NCBI RefSeq assembly: GCF_000379525.1
Contig: NZ_KB902498.1
Coordinates: 12,488-76,487 of the forward strand
DNA length: 64,000 bases
Origin: Lamprocystis purpurea DSM 4197
GTDB taxonomy: Bacteria; Pseudomonadota; Gammaproteobacteria; Chromatiales; Chromatiaceae
Direction of reading: 5' to 3'
Part shown: positions 18,371 to 29,209 of the stretch, one piece after another
How the letters are laid out: the number at the start of each line of letters is the position of its first letter
How positions within the stretch are numbered: the first letter of the stretch is position 1
Made by a program: the position numbers and the translations under genes
Notes under the pieces: model-generated
Seen by the model: the letters and a program-made list of their open reading frames with translations, nothing else
Database searches by the model: none
What the model was told of the DNA's origin: nothing

Positions 18371-18440
18371 GTTTATAGCTTTCGGACGTGATAACCGGCG
18401 TAGGGGCGGGTTTCAAACCCGCCCCTACACGAAGGTCTGT
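18371..18440 (-). repeat. REP-like palindromic repeat, family B
   Basis: GTAGGGGCGGGTTTCAAACC onward to CCTAC (18400-18428), with flanks matching the reverse complement of 41165-41229, including GGTTATCACGTCCGAA. It lies just past the sprT stop. The 320-bp gap 18124-18443 holds only repeats. Confidence 0.7.
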
Positions 18441-18443
18441 CAC

Positions 18444-18998
18444 TCAACAGATGCCGGCCAGGCCAGGCCGCGGACCCGGCCGCAGCGGGGTCGCGCAGTG
18501 GCGGCAAATATAGGTCCCGCCCGCTAAGATGCGGTTGTGACGAATACTGCTCAGCCGATGTTCCCGGCAGTCGCAGTGGTAATCGAACTCGCGCAGGGTG
18601 CGTCCGCTGGTGGCGGACAGGTCGTAGCGATGGCAGCGTTCCGGTTCGACTCCGAAGTAGCGCATGATCGCTTGCCACTCCGGTCCGTGCGGACGGATGC
18701 GCATGCCGTAGCGGGCGAAGGCCGCGAGATGCGCCACCTCATGAGGAACCGTGTCGGCCAGAAATGACGCGCGGTTGGCGCGCAGCAGGACCGGGTTGAA
18801 ACGGATGATGCAGGGGCCACGCAGCGCGAGGCGGGCCTGGCCGGCAGCCCGTCCCCGCAGGTCGAAACGAATCTGCGGCTCAGGAATCGCGATGCGCAGC
18901 CAAGCCCCGGCCGTGGTCAGCAGGTGATGGGTCCGCTCCCTGACGGTGTGCTGTAGCGCCTGCTCGTCCGCGGTGCCGTGGTGACTGGTGGTTGGCAT
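18444..18998 (-). CDS. sprT: SprT-like zinc metalloprotease-fold protein
   Basis: A 184-residue SprT-family protein. The zinc motif is HEVAHL near residue 90, with a downstream His/Glu region (RPHGPEW), and the C-terminal zinc-ribbon has YHCDC and YICRHC pairs. The family is related to the DNA-protein crosslink protease Spartan, but the bacterial role is not settled. The ATG at 18998 (MPTTSH) seems better than one nine codons upstream. It is divergent from the rimP operon. Confidence 0.85.
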   Translation of the reverse strand: MPTTSHHGTADEQALQHTVRERTHHLLTTAGAWLRIAIPEPQIRFDLRGRAAGQARLALRGPCIIRFNPVLLRANRASFLADTVPHEVAHLAAFARYGMRIRPHGPEWQAIMRYFGVEPERCHRYDLSATSGRTLREFDYHCDCREHRLSSIRHNRILAGGTYICRHCATPLRPGPRPGLAGIC

Positions 18999-19156
18999 GC
19001 GCCCATGGTCGCACCACCGCGCCAATTCCGGAAGTTCTCCAATACCGGATCAAGCGTCTTGCGCGCAGGACGCAGAAGACCTAGAATCCGAAGGCTAGCG
19101 TGCTTGACGGTCAGAGTTTTCCTCGAACGGGCATTGCCCCCGAATTTTCCGTCATG

Positions 19157-19180
19157 AACCCCGTCTTCCGGGGTTTTTTT
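19157..19180 (+). terminator. Intrinsic terminator in the rimP leader
   Basis: AACCCCG-TCTTC-CGGGGTT with seven T, 119 nt before rimP. No plus-strand gene ends upstream, so it may be an attenuator. Confidence 0.75.
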
Positions 19181-19241
19181 GTACTTCGCGAGGTGGGTCG
19201 CCCCGTCCACGGTGGTCCGTGGGGCCGGTCGACATCAGAAG

Positions 19242-19261
19242 TGGGCCATTGGCCCATTTTT
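19242..19261 (+). terminator. Second terminator-like hairpin in the rimP leader
   Basis: TGGGCC-ATT-GGCCCA followed by five T, 38 nt before the rimP ATG. With the first hairpin it suggests regulated read-through into the nusA operon. Confidence 0.6.
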
Positions 19262-19298
19262 CATTTTTGGGACGCGTTTTCCTTCAAGGTTTTTTGCA

Positions 19299-19802
19299 AT
19301 GCAGCCGGTTGACAGCACCCTGACGCAGTTGGCACTCCGCGTGGTGGAGTCCATGGGGTATGAACTGGTTGCCGTCGAGTTTTTTCAGCACGGCGGCGGG
19401 GCCGGGACGCTGCGGGTCTACATCGACCAGGCACAGGGCGTCACAGTGGACGACTGTGCTGCCGTGAGCCACCAGTTGAGCGGCGTCCTGGACGTGGAGG
19501 ACCCCTTGCCGGGTCATTACGATCTGGAGGTGTCCTCGCCCGGCCTGGATCGGCCCCTGGTGTTTCCGGAGCACTTCACGCGATTCGCCGGTCACCGGAT
19601 CAAGGTCCGGCTGGCCGAGAAGATCGAAGGTCGGCGCAAGTTGGAGGGTGTGCTGCTTGGGTTGGGGGCCCTGGATGAGGCCGCGGGCGCCCCGCCCGTG
19701 ATCATCCGGCTGGAGGCCGAGGGCCGGGTCTGGGAAATTCCGTTGGCAGTCCTGGAGTCCGCTCGTTTGGTACCTGATTTCGGAGACGCCGCGCACCGGT
19801 AA
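19299..19802 (+). CDS. rimP: Ribosome maturation factor RimP
   Basis: A 167-residue protein needed for 30S subunit maturation. Family signatures are MGYELVAVEF, LRVYIDQ, GVTVDDCAAVS, and YDLEVSSPGLDRPL. The ATG at 19299 gives the usual start; upstream in-frame codons run through the leader hairpins. It is the first gene of rimP-nusA-infB-rbfA-truB, a conserved order in gammaproteobacteria. Confidence 0.95.
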   Translation: MQPVDSTLTQLALRVVESMGYELVAVEFFQHGGGAGTLRVYIDQAQGVTVDDCAAVSHQLSGVLDVEDPLPGHYDLEVSSPGLDRPLVFPEHFTRFAGHRIKVRLAEKIEGRRKLEGVLLGLGALDEAAGAPPVIIRLEAEGRVWEIPLAVLESARLVPDFGDAAHR

Positions 19803-19841
19803 CGCTGGTCGCCGGTCGCACAGTGCTGAGTAAAAGAACGT

Positions 19842-21365
19842 ATGAGTAAAGAGATCCTGCTGGTCGTTGAGGCCGTATCCAACGAAAAAGATGTGCCCGA
19901 GGATGTGATCTTCGAGGCCATCGAGGCGGCGCTTGCCTCGGCGACCCGCAAGAAGCACGGTGGCGAGATCGAGGCGCGGGTGGTGATCGACCGCAAGACC
20001 GGCGACTACCGGACCTTCCGTCGCTGGGAGGTGATCGAGGACCCGGCGGCGGGCGTCCTGGAGGCCCCCGAACGCCAGATCACCCTGTCCGCTGCCGAGA
20101 TGCTGGAGCCCGGGCTCCAGGCCGGAGACTTCATGGAAGAGGAGATCGACTCGGAGCTGTTCGGGCGCATTGCCGCGCAGACCGCCAAACAGGTCATCGT
20201 TCAAAAGGTGCGGGAAGCAGAGCGTACCAAGATCGTCGATGCCTACACGAGCCGCAAGGGCGAACTGGTGACCGGCATCGTGAAGAAGGCGGATCGGGGC
20301 ACCATCCTGCTCGACCTGGGTAACAACGCCGAGGCACTGGTCCCCCGTGAGCACGTCATCCCCCGCGAATCGGTACGCACCGGCGACCGCCTGCGCGGTT
20401 ATCTGTTCGACGTGCGCGCCGAGGCCAAGGGGCCACAATTGTTCGTCAGCCGCACTGCCCCGGAACTGCTCATCGAGTTGTTCAAACTCGAGGTGCCGGA
20501 GGTTGGCGAGGGGCTGATCCAAATCCTGGGCGCTGCCCGTGACCCCGGCGCGCGCGCCAAGATCGCGGTGCGCACCAAAGATGCGCGGATCGACCCGGTG
20601 GGCGCCTGCGTCGGTATGCGCGGTTCGCGGGTGCAGGCGGTTTCCAACGAACTCAACGGCGAGCGTGTCGACATCATCCTCTACGACGATAACCCGGCTC
20701 AATACGTGATCAACGCTATGTCTCCGGCGGATGTGGTCTCCATCGTCATCGATGAGGAGTCGCGCAGCATGGACGTGGCGGTCAAGGAGGAGAATCTCTC
20801 CCAGGCCATCGGGCGCGGCGGGCAAAATGTGCGGCTCGCCAGCCAACTCACCGGCTGGGAACTCAATGTCATGAATGAAGAGGAGGCTGCCGCCAAGAGC
20901 GAGCAGGAGGCGCGCCGTTCGGTCCAGAGTTTCATGGATCAACTCGGCGTGGATGAGAACCTCGCGGCCATCCTGGTGGATGAGGGCTTTACCAGCGTTG
21001 ATGAGGTGGCCTATGTGCCGCTTGCGGAGATGCAGGCGATCGACGATCTGGATGAGGCCACGATCACCGAGCTGCGGCAACGCGCCAAGGACGTGTTGCT
21101 CACCCGCGCCATCGCGTCGGAGGAGGTGTTGGGAACTGAACCCGCGGCGGACCTGCTCGGCATGGAAGGGGTCGACGAGAGCCTTGCCTTCGCGCTGGCG
21201 GCGCGCGGGGTGACGACCATGGAGGATCTCGCCGAACAGTCGGTCGATGAGTTGATGGAAGTCGAGGGCATGGACGAAGAGCGGGCGGCGCGCTTGATCA
21301 TGAAAGCGCGTGAGCCCTGGTTTGCCGATGCGGGTGAGGAATCCCGCCAGGAGGTTCGTTCATGA
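19842..21365 (+). CDS. nusA: Transcription termination/antitermination factor NusA
   Basis: A 507-residue RNA polymerase-binding elongation factor. It has an N-terminal NusA domain (1-130), S1 (about 135-200, [16 protein letters not shown]), and KH1/KH2 (about 230-345, with [14 protein letters not shown] and [12 protein letters not shown]). Two C-terminal helix-hairpin acidic repeats follow, as in E. coli-type NusA. It lies 39 nt after rimP and overlaps infB by 4 nt (ATGA). In E. coli NusA regulates its own operon through the leader; the two hairpins before rimP would suit that. Confidence 0.97.
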   Translation: MSKEILLVVEAVSNEKDVPEDVIFEAIEAALASATRKKHGGEIEARVVIDRKTGDYRTFRRWEVIEDPAAGVLEAPERQITLSAAEMLEPGLQAGDFMEEEIDSELFGRIAAQTAKQVIVQKVREAERTKIVDAYTSRKGELVTGIVKKADRGTILLDLGNNAEALVPREHVIPRESVRTGDRLRGYLFDVRAEAKGPQLFVSRTAPELLIELFKLEVPEVGEGLIQILGAARDPGARAKIAVRTKDARIDPVGACVGMRGSRVQAVSNELNGERVDIILYDDNPAQYVINAMSPADVVSIVIDEESRSMDVAVKEENLSQAIGRGGQNVRLASQLTGWELNVMNEEEAAAKSEQEARRSVQSFMDQLGVDENLAAILVDEGFTSVDEVAYVPLAEMQAIDDLDEATITELRQRAKDVLLTRAIASEEVLGTEPAADLLGMEGVDESLAFALAARGVTTMEDLAEQSVDELMEVEGMDEERAARLIMKAREPWFADAGEESRQEVRS

Positions 21366-24300
21366 GTGAAGTCACAGTCAAACAACTCGCCTCTACGGTC
21401 GGCATTCCGGTCGAACGCCTCCTGACCCAGCTCAGCGAGGCCGGTATCCGTGCCAGCGGCGCGGATTCCACCCTGACCGAGCAGGAAAAGCTGCAACTCC
21501 TGGGCTATCTGCGGCGCAGTCATGGCAAGGGGGGGGGCGAAGGTGGGGCTGACCCCAGTCAGGTCACACTCAAGCGCAAGTCGATGAGCGAGTTGCGCCA
21601 GCCGGCGGTGACCCCGCGTGCTCCCGGCGGTGGTAGCGGCGGTGCCGGCGGTTCGCGGCCGACCCCAACCGTGCGTGCCAAGACGGTGAGCGTGGAGGTG
21701 CGCCGCAAGCGGACTTACGTCAAGCGCGGCGATGAGCCGACGCCGGCCGAGGTGCCTGAGGAGGTTTCGGTCGAGATGGTCGTCGAGCCCGTAGCCGCGG
21801 CCATTGCGGCGACAGTGGTCGAGCGGCTGGCGGAAGTCGAAGCCGAAACCGAGGTCGAAACCGAGGTCGAAACCGAGGCTGAGGTCACCCCGGTCGCCGA
21901 GGCGCAGCTCACCCCGACGGCCCCGACGACCCCGCCCGCCCCGGCGGCGCCATCCCCGCCCCCGGTTGCCGCCGCGCCAACCCGGCCGACACCGCCGCTG
22001 CGGCGGCCGGCCGATTCCCCGCGGCCGCCGCCCCGCGATCGGCAGACGTTGCGTAGTATCCCCCATGACGGTGGTCGCCGCCGTACCGAGCTCGAAGCCT
22101 TGCGGGCGGAACAGGAAGCGCGGCGGTTGGCCGACCTGGAGGACCAGGAGCGGCGGGCGCGGGAAGACGAGGAGCGCCGTCGCGAGGCTGACGAGGCGCG
22201 CCGGGCGGCCGAGGTCGAGGCCCGGCGTCTGGCTGAAGAAGAGTCGCGGGCGGCGGTCGAACGTTCGGTTGTTGCCGCTGCCGCCGCGGCGGCCGCCGCC
22301 GCAGCGGCGCCCGAGGAAACCGTGCCGGCGGCCGCGCCGTCGGTGGTCGGCGAGCGTCAGGAAGACGAGCGGCCCGAGGCCGCGGTCGCGCGCCGCCGCC
22401 CCGAGGCCGCCAAACCAGCCAAGCGGCCTGCGGTGGCGGCTGCGGCCAAGAAAGTCCCCGAACTGTCGGAGAAGGAAAAATCGGTCAAGAAGGCCGGACG
22501 CAAAGATACGCTGCGGGCCCGTGATCAGGAGGCACCCCGCGCCGAATACGAGGAAGTCGATGGCGAGGCTGGCGGCGGGCGTCCGCGTCGCAAGCGCAAG
22601 GGCGCCAAGCCGCAGCTTCAGGACAAGCACCTGTTCCAGCGGCCGACCGCGCCGGTGGTGCGCGAGGTGGAGCTGCCCGAGACCATCTCAGTCGGTGAAT
22701 TGGCCAACCGGATGTCGATCAAGGTCGGCGATCTGATCAAAGAGCTCTTCAAACAGGGCATGATGGTCACGATCAACCAGGCCCTGGACCGTGATACGGC
22801 GACCCTGCTGGTCGAGGACATGGGTCATAAAGCGGTTATAGCCGATGAGCGTACCGCCGAGGACACCCTGATCGAAGAGGCCGACGAGCAGTCCGGCCAG
22901 GCCGAGGCCCAGCCGCGCGCGCCGGTCGTGACCATCATGGGTCACGTCGACCATGGCAAGACGTCGCTGCTGGACTATATCCGGCGGACCCGGGTGGCCT
23001 CCGGCGAGGCCGGCGGCATCACGCAGCACATCGGCGCCTACCATGTGGAGACCAATCGGGGGGTCATCTCCTTCCTGGACACCCCCGGCCATGCCGCCTT
23101 CTCGGCGATGCGTGCCCGCGGTGCCAAGGTCACCGACATCGTGGTCCTGGTGGTCGCGGCGGACGATGGCGTGATGCCCCAGACCATCGAGGCGATTCAC
23201 CATGCGCGGGCCTCCAAGGTGCCGATCGTGGTTGCCGTCAACAAGATGGACAAACCCGATGCCAATCCGGATCGGGTGATGCAGGAGCTGTCCCAGCACG
23301 ACGTGCTGACCGAGGAATGGGGCGGCGACACCATGCTGGTCAAGGTTTCGGCCAAGACCGGCGTTGGGATCGACGACCTGCTGGACGCCATTCTGCTGCA
23401 GGCCGAGGTGCTGGAGCTCAAGGCGCCGGTGGACGGGCCGGCCCGCGGGACCATCGTGGAATCCAGTCTGGACAAGGGCCGGGGTCCGGTGGCCACCATT
23501 CTGGTGCAGTCCGGAACCCTGCGCCGCGGCGACATGATCGTCAGCGGCGGGGAGTACGGCCGGGTGCGCGCCATGTTTGATGAGGCGGGGAACCCGATCG
23601 AGGCGGCTGGTCCGTCGATCCCGGTGCAGGTCCTGGGCCTCTCCGCCACCCCCAACGCCGGGGATGACGTGCTGGCGGTGGCTGACGAGCGCCGGGCCCG
23701 CGAAGTGGCGGAATTGCGCTCCACGCGGGTGCGCCGCTCCAAGCTGGACGAGAACCGCGGCGTGAGCCTGGATCAGATTTTCTCCCAGCTCAAGGACGGG
23801 GAGCTCAAGTCGGTCAACCTGATCGTCAAGGCCGACGTCCAGGGCAGTCTGGAAGCCCTGCGCGAGAGCTTGCTCAAGCTCACCAACGACGAGGTGAAGG
23901 TGATCCTGGTGGCCACCGGGGTAGGCGGCATCACCGAGTCCGACGCCAATCTGGCGGTGACCTCCAATGCCATCATCCTGGGCTTCAATGTCCGGGCCGA
24001 CGCGGCGGCGCGCCGGGTGGTGGAGGAGAAGGGCATCGATCTGCGTTACTACAGCATCATCTACGAGCTGATCGATGACGTGAAGAAGGCCATCTCCGGC
24101 CTGCTCAAGCCCATCGTGACCGAGGAGATCATCGGGATGGTGGAAGTGCGCGATGTCTTCCGTTCCTCCAAGTTCGGCGCCATCGCCGGCTGCATGGTGG
24201 TGGACGGGCTGATCAAGCGCAATAACCCCATTCGCGTTTTGCGCAACAACGTGGTGATCTATGAGGGGACGCTGGAGTCGCTGCGCCGCTTCAAGGACGA

Positions 24301-24418
24301 CGTGGCCGAAGTCAGGGCCGGCACCGATTGCGGCATCGGGGTGAAGAACTACAACGATGTTCAGGTCGGTGACCACATCGAGGTGTTCGAGCGCACCGAG
24401 CGGGCGCGGATCATATGA
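21362..24418 (+). CDS. infB: Translation initiation factor IF-2
   Basis: A 1018-residue GTPase that delivers fMet-tRNA to the 30S subunit; the length exceeds the 890 residues of E. coli IF-2. An IF2_N domain at the N-terminus is followed by a long charged, Ala/Pro/Arg-rich linker that includes a run of about a dozen Ala near residue 305. A second IF2_N-like segment ([19 protein letters not shown]) lies near 440. The G domain shows [13 protein letters not shown] and NKMD, and the C-terminal domains are complete. Linker expansion accounts for the extra length. Confidence 0.97.
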   Translation: MSEVTVKQLASTVGIPVERLLTQLSEAGIRASGADSTLTEQEKLQLLGYLRRSHGKGGGEGGADPSQVTLKRKSMSELRQPAVTPRAPGGGSGGAGGSRPTPTVRAKTVSVEVRRKRTYVKRGDEPTPAEVPEEVSVEMVVEPVAAAIAATVVERLAEVEAETEVETEVETEAEVTPVAEAQLTPTAPTTPPAPAAPSPPPVAAAPTRPTPPLRRPADSPRPPPRDRQTLRSIPHDGGRRRTELEALRAEQEARRLADLEDQERRAREDEERRREADEARRAAEVEARRLAEEESRAAVERSVVAAAAAAAAAAAAPEETVPAAAPSVVGERQEDERPEAAVARRRPEAAKPAKRPAVAAAAKKVPELSEKEKSVKKAGRKDTLRARDQEAPRAEYEEVDGEAGGGRPRRKRKGAKPQLQDKHLFQRPTAPVVREVELPETISVGELANRMSIKVGDLIKELFKQGMMVTINQALDRDTATLLVEDMGHKAVIADERTAEDTLIEEADEQSGQAEAQPRAPVVTIMGHVDHGKTSLLDYIRRTRVASGEAGGITQHIGAYHVETNRGVISFLDTPGHAAFSAMRARGAKVTDIVVLVVAADDGVMPQTIEAIHHARASKVPIVVAVNKMDKPDANPDRVMQELSQHDVLTEEWGGDTMLVKVSAKTGVGIDDLLDAILLQAEVLELKAPVDGPARGTIVESSLDKGRGPVATILVQSGTLRRGDMIVSGGEYGRVRAMFDEAGNPIEAAGPSIPVQVLGLSATPNAGDDVLAVADERRAREVAELRSTRVRRSKLDENRGVSLDQIFSQLKDGELKSVNLIVKADVQGSLEALRESLLKLTNDEVKVILVATGVGGITESDANLAVTSNAIILGFNVRADAAARRVVEEKGIDLRYYSIIYELIDDVKKAISGLLKPIVTEEIIGMVEVRDVFRSSKFGAIAGCMVVDGLIKRNNPIRVLRNNVVIYEGTLESLRRFKDDVAEVRAGTDCGIGVKNYNDVQVGDHIEVFERTERARII

Positions 24419-24440
24419 GCGTGGCGGCAGCGGATCAGGC

Positions 24441-24905
24441 ATGAAGGAATTCGATCGTACCGAGCGGATCGGTTCCGAACTCAAGCGCGAGCTCTATCAG
24501 GTGCTGCGCGATGAGGTTCGGGACCCGCGGTTGGGGAACATCACGGTGCAGGAGGTGCGGGTGGTCCGCGACCTGTCGCACGCCAAGGTTTTCTTTACCT
24601 GCTTCGGAGGGGAGGAAGACGCGGAGGAGCAGGCGCGGCTGCTGAACGGCCGCCTGTCCGGGTTCGTGCGTCATGCGCTGGCGCAACGGGTGCGGCTGCG
24701 GATCATGCCTCAACTCCATTTCGTCTATGACGCGTCCATCCTCGCCGGTGAACACTTGTCGCACCTGATCGACGTGGCGGTGCAGGGCAGTGGCGCGCCG
24801 ACCGACGACGCGCCGGCCGAAACCGCCAACAGCGTTGACGGCGCCGACGCGGCTGATGCGTCCTCACCCGCGTCGAGCACCGACGCCCAGGAGCAACCCC
24901 AATGA
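24441..24905 (+). CDS. rbfA: Ribosome-binding factor A
   Basis: A 154-residue KH-fold 30S maturation factor. It has the N-terminal DRTERIGSELKREL and the DLSHAKVFFTCFG strand-turn region. After about residue 118 comes a family-variable Ala/Asp/Ser-rich tail. The ATG at 24441 lies 22 nt after infB; an upstream in-frame ATG overlaps infB and adds unrelated sequence. It overlaps truB by 4 nt. Confidence 0.93.
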   Translation: MKEFDRTERIGSELKRELYQVLRDEVRDPRLGNITVQEVRVVRDLSHAKVFFTCFGGEEDAEEQARLLNGRLSGFVRHALAQRVRLRIMPQLHFVYDASILAGEHLSHLIDVAVQGSGAPTDDAPAETANSVDGADAADASSPASSTDAQEQPQ

Positions 24906-25828
24906 TGTCAGGGAGACGCCGCAGCCCGGGGCGTAACGTCACCGGGATTCTGTTGTTGGATAAGCCCCTGGGGCTCACCTCCAACGACGCCTTGCAACGG
25001 ATCAAGCGCCTGTATCGTGCCGCCAAGGCCGGCCATACCGGCAGTCTGGACCCGCTCGCCACCGGCCTGCTGCCGGTGTGCCTGGGGGCTGCCACTAAGT
25101 TTTCGGCCTTCCTGCTGGACGCCGACAAGCGCTACCGGGTCAAGGTGCTGCTCGGGGTCACCACCACTACCGCCGATGCGGAGGGTGAGGTGGTCGAGAC
25201 CAAACCCGTGGTGGGGGTGGATGCGGCACGTGTGCGCGACGTGCTGGCCGGTTTTCTGGGGCCGATCGATCAGTTGCCGCCCATGTATTCGGCGGTCAAG
25301 CATGCCGGCCAGCGACTCTACAAGCTGGCGCGTCAGGGACTGGAAGTCGAACGCACACCGCGCCGGATCCAGATCTTCTCAATGGATCTGCTGAGCTGCG
25401 AACTGCCTGAGATCGAACTCGAAGTGCACTGTTCCAAGGGCACCTATGTCCGCACCCTGGCCGAAGATATCGGTCGGGAACTCGGCTGCGGGGGGCATGT
25501 GAGTCAGTTGCGCCGCACTGGGGTCGGTCCCTACCTGGACACCCTGGTGCCCTTCGTCACCCTGGATCAGGTGCGTGACCTGGCGGACCAGGAGGGCGCG
25601 GCGCCGCAACTCGACGCGCTGCTGCTGCCGCTCGACTCCGCCCTGGGTCACTGGCCCGCGTTGCGCCTGTCGGCCGATGCGGCTTTTTACCTCCAGCAGG
25701 GTCAGGCGGTACTGGTTCCGCGGGCGCCGACCGAGGGGTTGGTGCGGCTGTACGATGTCTCCGAGCACTTTCTGGGTGTCGGCGAGATCCAGGATGACGG
25801 TAAGGTGCAGCCCAAGCGGTTGGTCTGA
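24902..25828 (+). CDS. truB: tRNA pseudouridine(55) synthase
   Basis: A 308-residue enzyme that makes pseudouridine 55 in the T-loop of tRNAs. The N-terminal GILLLDKPLGLTSN and the catalytic GHTGSLDPLATG (Asp in SLDP) are intact, as are the SAVKHAGQRLYKLAR region and the VHCSKGTYVRTLAEDIG motif. A C-terminal PUA-like domain follows. It starts at ATGATG overlapping the rbfA stop, so it is co-translated. Confidence 0.96.
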   Translation: MMSGRRRSPGRNVTGILLLDKPLGLTSNDALQRIKRLYRAAKAGHTGSLDPLATGLLPVCLGAATKFSAFLLDADKRYRVKVLLGVTTTTADAEGEVVETKPVVGVDAARVRDVLAGFLGPIDQLPPMYSAVKHAGQRLYKLARQGLEVERTPRRIQIFSMDLLSCELPEIELEVHCSKGTYVRTLAEDIGRELGCGGHVSQLRRTGVGPYLDTLVPFVTLDQVRDLADQEGAAPQLDALLLPLDSALGHWPALRLSADAAFYLQQGQAVLVPRAPTEGLVRLYDVSEHFLGVGEIQDDGKVQPKRLV

Positions 25829-25913
25829 GCGGCCGACGCGAGGTCCAACGCGTGTCGACTTGCCGATCCTCGGCGGTCGGCGCGGCAACGCATGTCTTCA
25901 AACGCACCATGGT

Positions 25914-25942
25914 TTGGAGCCGGTCCAGCGAGCCGGTAGAAT
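25914..25942 (+). promoter_or_regulatory. Candidate sigma-70 promoter for rpsO
   Basis: TTGGAG, a 17-bp spacer, then TAGAAT, about 115 nt before rpsO. Placement between truB and rpsO suits the separate rpsO promoter known in E. coli. Confidence 0.45.
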
Positions 25943-26056
25943 TTCGCGGTCTATCAATCGGTCCGATCCCCTGATGTCATTGTCGGGGTGATCAGCGGCG
26001 GCAGGTGCCGTCGGTACAGGACTTTTCATGTCCCCATTATTTTAAGGAGACCCTCA

Positions 26057-26326
26057 ATGACTATGAATGCCGCAGAGAAGAAAGAGATCGTCACCGCCTA
26101 CGCCCGGGGGGAGAACGATACCGGTTCCCCTGAGGTGCAGGTTGCCCTGTTGACGGCACGCATCCAGCAACTGACCGGACACTTCAGCATCCACAAGCAC
26201 GACCACCACTCGCGTCGCGGTCTGGTGCGCATGGTCAATTCCAGACGCAAGCTGCTCGACTACCTGAAGGGCAAGGATCTCGATCGCTATCGCGAGCTGA
26301 TTGCGCGACTCGGTCTGCGTCGCTAG
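26057..26326 (+). CDS. rpsO: 30S ribosomal protein S15
   Basis: An 89-residue ribosomal protein that binds 16S rRNA and helps nucleate the platform. It has the conserved [17 protein letters not shown] and the [11 protein letters not shown] basic loop. The ATG at 26057 follows AAGGAG at 7 nt. It precedes pnp, the classic rpsO-pnp arrangement. Confidence 0.97.
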   Translation: MTMNAAEKKEIVTAYARGENDTGSPEVQVALLTARIQQLTGHFSIHKHDHHSRRGLVRMVNSRRKLLDYLKGKDLDRYRELIARLGLRR

Positions 26327-26336
26327 ACGCTGCACT

Positions 26337-26401
26337 GGCGGACCCACGGCCATGGCCCTGAGTCCGCCCGCCCCGCGGCGGCTGGTTGTCGGCCGCCGGG
26401 G
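26337..26401 (+). promoter_or_regulatory. rpsO-pnp intergenic double hairpin
   Basis: GGCGGAC/GTCCGCC (26337-26368) encloses GGCCATGGCC, and a second stem is GGCGGC/GCCGCC (26377-26397). In E. coli an RNase III hairpin in this leader mediates pnp autoregulation. The position fits; the function is inferred. Confidence 0.5.
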
Positions 26402-26518
26402 CCAAACTCCCAGGCCTCGGGCGCCTGCCCGCAGGCCACCCGCGGTCCCCTACGCACCTGGAGCCTGTGGCGCAGGCGACTCTTTGCAAACCCGAGGCCG
26501 AGACCAGAGGACTGACCC

Positions 26519-28618
26519 GTGATTCCCACCCCCATTCGTAAGCAGTTTCAATTCGGCGATCAGACCGTCACCCTGGAGACCGGCGAGATCGCTCGCCAGG
26601 CCGATGGCGCGGTGCTCGTCAGTATGGGCGACACCGTGGTGCTGGTCACCGTGGTGGTGAGCAAGAAGCCCAGTCCGGAGCGCGATTTCCTGCCGTTGAC
26701 CGTCGACTATCAGGAAAAGACCTATGCCGCCGGCCGCATCCCCGGCGGCTTCTTCCGTCGCGAGGGCCGTCCGAGCGAAGGCGAGATCCTGACCTCGCGG
26801 CTGATCGACCGGCCGATCCGGCCCCTGTTCGCCGATGGTTTCACCAACGAAGTCCAGATCATCGCGACGGTCAAGTCGCTGAACCCGGCCGTGAACCCCG
26901 AGGTGCCGGCGCTGATCGGCACCTCCGCGGCCCTGGCCGTGGCCGGCGTGCCGTTCAACGGCCCCATCGGCGCGGCGCGGGTCGGCTACAAGAACGGCGA
27001 GTACATCCTGAACCCCGCCGTCATCGGCCTGGGTCCGGACAGCGACTTGGACCTGATCGTGGCCGGCACCGACAAGGCCGTGTTGATGGTCGAGTCCGAG
27101 GCGCGCGGCCTGTCCGAAGAAGTGATGCTGGGCGCCGTCCTGTTCGGCCATGACCAGATGCAGGTCGTCATTACCGCCATCCGCGAGCTGGCGGCTCAGG
27201 TCCACAAGGCGCAAATCCCCTTCAAGCCCGTGCTCCCTGACCCGCAACTGGCCGAGGCAGTGGCTCACGCCGGCGCCGGCCAGATCGCCGAGGGCTATAC
27301 CATCAAGGAGAAGATGGCTCGCTATGCCGTCCTGGACGAGATCCGGGCGGACATTCACGATCGGGTTACAGCGCTCGAAGGGTGCGTCTGGAACGCCCAG
27401 CAGATCCAGGGCGCCATCGAGCGGCTCGAGAGCGCGATCGTGCGCGGTCACATCATCGAGGGTCGGCCGCGCATCGACGGGCGCGACACCAAGACGGTGC
27501 GCCCCATCACCATCCGCACCGGCGTCCTGCCGCGCACCCACGGCTCCGCGCTCTTCACCCGCGGCGAGACCCAGGCGCTGGTCATCACCACCCTGGGCAC
27601 CGAGCGCGACAGCCAGATCATCGACGCACTGGACGGCGAGCGGCGCGAGCACTTCATGCTCCACTACAACTTCCCGCCCTTCTGCGTCGGCGAGATCGGC
27701 CGCGTCGGCAGCCCCAAGCGCCGCGAGATCGGTCACGGACGGCTCGCCAAGCGCGGTGTGCTGGCCGTCATGCCCGGCATCGAGGCCTTCCCCTATTCGG
27801 TGCGCGTCGTCTCCGAGATCACCGAATCCAACGGCTCCAGCTCCATGGCCAGCGTCTGCGGCACCAGCCTGTCGCTGATGGATGCCGGTGTGCCGATCAA
27901 GGGCGCGGTGGCTGGCGTGGCCATGGGCCTGATCAAGGAAGGCGAGAAGTTCGCCGTCCTCACCGACATCATGGGTGACGAAGACCATCTGGGCGACATG
28001 GACTTCAAGGTCGCCGGTACCGTCGAGGGCATCAACGCCCTGCAGATGGACATCAAGATCGAAGGGATCACCAAGGAGATCATGGAAATCGCCCTGGCCC
28101 AGGCGAAGGTCGGCCGGCTCCACATCCTGGGCGAGATGAACAAGGTCATCGACGTGCACCGCGCCGAGATGTCCGAGCATGCCCCGCGCATCATCGAACT
28201 CAAGATCCACCCGGAGAAGATTCGCGACGTCATCGGCAAGGGCGGCTCGGTCATCCGCGCCATCACCGAAGAGACCGGCGCCACCATCGACATCACCGAC
28301 GACGGCATCGTCAAAATCTTCTCGGTCGAGAAGGCCGCCGGTGAAGAAGCCAAGCGGCGCATCCGGCTCATCACCGCCGATGTCGAAGTGGGCAAGGTCT
28401 ACGAGGGCAAGGTCGCCCGCATCATGGACTTCGGCGCCTTCGTCACCATCCTCCCCGGCCGCGACGGCCTGGTGCACATCTCCCAGATCTGCGAGGAGCG
28501 CGTGCAGTCGGTCAGCGACAAGCTCAAGGAAGGTGATCAGGTCCGGGTCAAGGTCCTGGAAGTCGACAAGCAAGGGCGGATTCGGCTGAGCATGAAGGCG
28601 GTCGAGCTCGGCGAGTAA
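26519..28618 (+). CDS. pnp: Polyribonucleotide nucleotidyltransferase
   Basis: A 699-residue phosphorolytic 3'-5' exoribonuclease. Two RNase PH-like domains are joined by a helical domain (the first begins near RKQF, the second near RGETQALV). The KH domain has [16 protein letters not shown] and the S1 domain has [18 protein letters not shown]. The GTG start at 26519 gives the conserved N-terminus. An intrinsic terminator follows. Confidence 0.97.
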   Translation: MIPTPIRKQFQFGDQTVTLETGEIARQADGAVLVSMGDTVVLVTVVVSKKPSPERDFLPLTVDYQEKTYAAGRIPGGFFRREGRPSEGEILTSRLIDRPIRPLFADGFTNEVQIIATVKSLNPAVNPEVPALIGTSAALAVAGVPFNGPIGAARVGYKNGEYILNPAVIGLGPDSDLDLIVAGTDKAVLMVESEARGLSEEVMLGAVLFGHDQMQVVITAIRELAAQVHKAQIPFKPVLPDPQLAEAVAHAGAGQIAEGYTIKEKMARYAVLDEIRADIHDRVTALEGCVWNAQQIQGAIERLESAIVRGHIIEGRPRIDGRDTKTVRPITIRTGVLPRTHGSALFTRGETQALVITTLGTERDSQIIDALDGERREHFMLHYNFPPFCVGEIGRVGSPKRREIGHGRLAKRGVLAVMPGIEAFPYSVRVVSEITESNGSSSMASVCGTSLSLMDAGVPIKGAVAGVAMGLIKEGEKFAVLTDIMGDEDHLGDMDFKVAGTVEGINALQMDIKIEGITKEIMEIALAQAKVGRLHILGEMNKVIDVHRAEMSEHAPRIIELKIHPEKIRDVIGKGGSVIRAITEETGATIDITDDGIVKIFSVEKAAGEEAKRRIRLITADVEVGKVYEGKVARIMDFGAFVTILPGRDGLVHISQICEERVQSVSDKLKEGDQVRVKVLEVDKQGRIRLSMKAVELGE

Positions 28619-28666
28619 TTCGCCGATCGGACAGGTCCGGCCAATCGTGGCCGGCCGCGCCGGAGG

Positions 28667-28690
28667 AAGGGGCCGAATGGCCCCTTTTTT
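28667..28690 (+). terminator. Intrinsic terminator after pnp
   Basis: GGGGCC-GAAT-GGCCCC and six T, about 50 nt past the stop. Confidence 0.9.
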
Positions 28691-29189
28691 ATGTCCCCAG
28701 AATGCTCGGATTGACTTCTGGTGACGAAACGCTGCATCGTAGGTCGCGCCCCGTCCCTCGGCCCCTCGTGACTCCGCTCCGGAGACTGTGAAAGTCTTCG
28801 CCAATACCGCGGCGAAGCCGCGACTGGGAGCGCCGGCAGCCTGCCGGCCCGCCGCCGTCAGGCGGCGTTCGGAACCGATAAAAGCCTGATAAGTTACTGT
28901 AAAAATGACAAAGCACCCGGCGCTTCGCGCCGGGGCCGACAGGCTGTCGGCGGTCCCACTCGCCGCCTTGCGGCGGCGGATTGGCTGCTGCGGCGAATAC
29001 TTGCCCAATCTCTCCGGCATGTCACGCATCTGTTGGGCGCTTCGCGCCCCGAGGCCGGTGGGCAGCCAGTAGATCTCTGATTACAAAGCTCCACATCGTA
29101 ACCCGCCTCCGCAAGCTCCAATTTCGCACCCTGCCAAGCGCATCGACATCTTGCTCGACTTGCCGAAAGCGCGCATCTACAATTTGATT
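28691..29189. other. Gene-free stretch with small GC palindromes
   Basis: No credible coding region is seen. It contains several short inverted motifs such as GCCGGCAGCCTGCCGGC and GCCGCCTTGCGGCGGC. It marks the left edge of a region with many gene remnants. Confidence 0.4.
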
Positions 29190-29209
29190 ATGCTGACCTA
29201 TGACGAAAC

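Noticed and set aside
19284-21080. A 598-codon minus-strand open frame opposite rimP-nusA
   Set aside because: Shadow frame in GC-rich coding DNA; no start signal and no conserved motif.
26450-29029. An 859-codon minus-strand open frame opposite pnp
   Set aside because: It mirrors the codon pattern of pnp in GC-rich DNA, has low-complexity Asp/Gly/His composition and no family signature. pnp is certain on the other strand.
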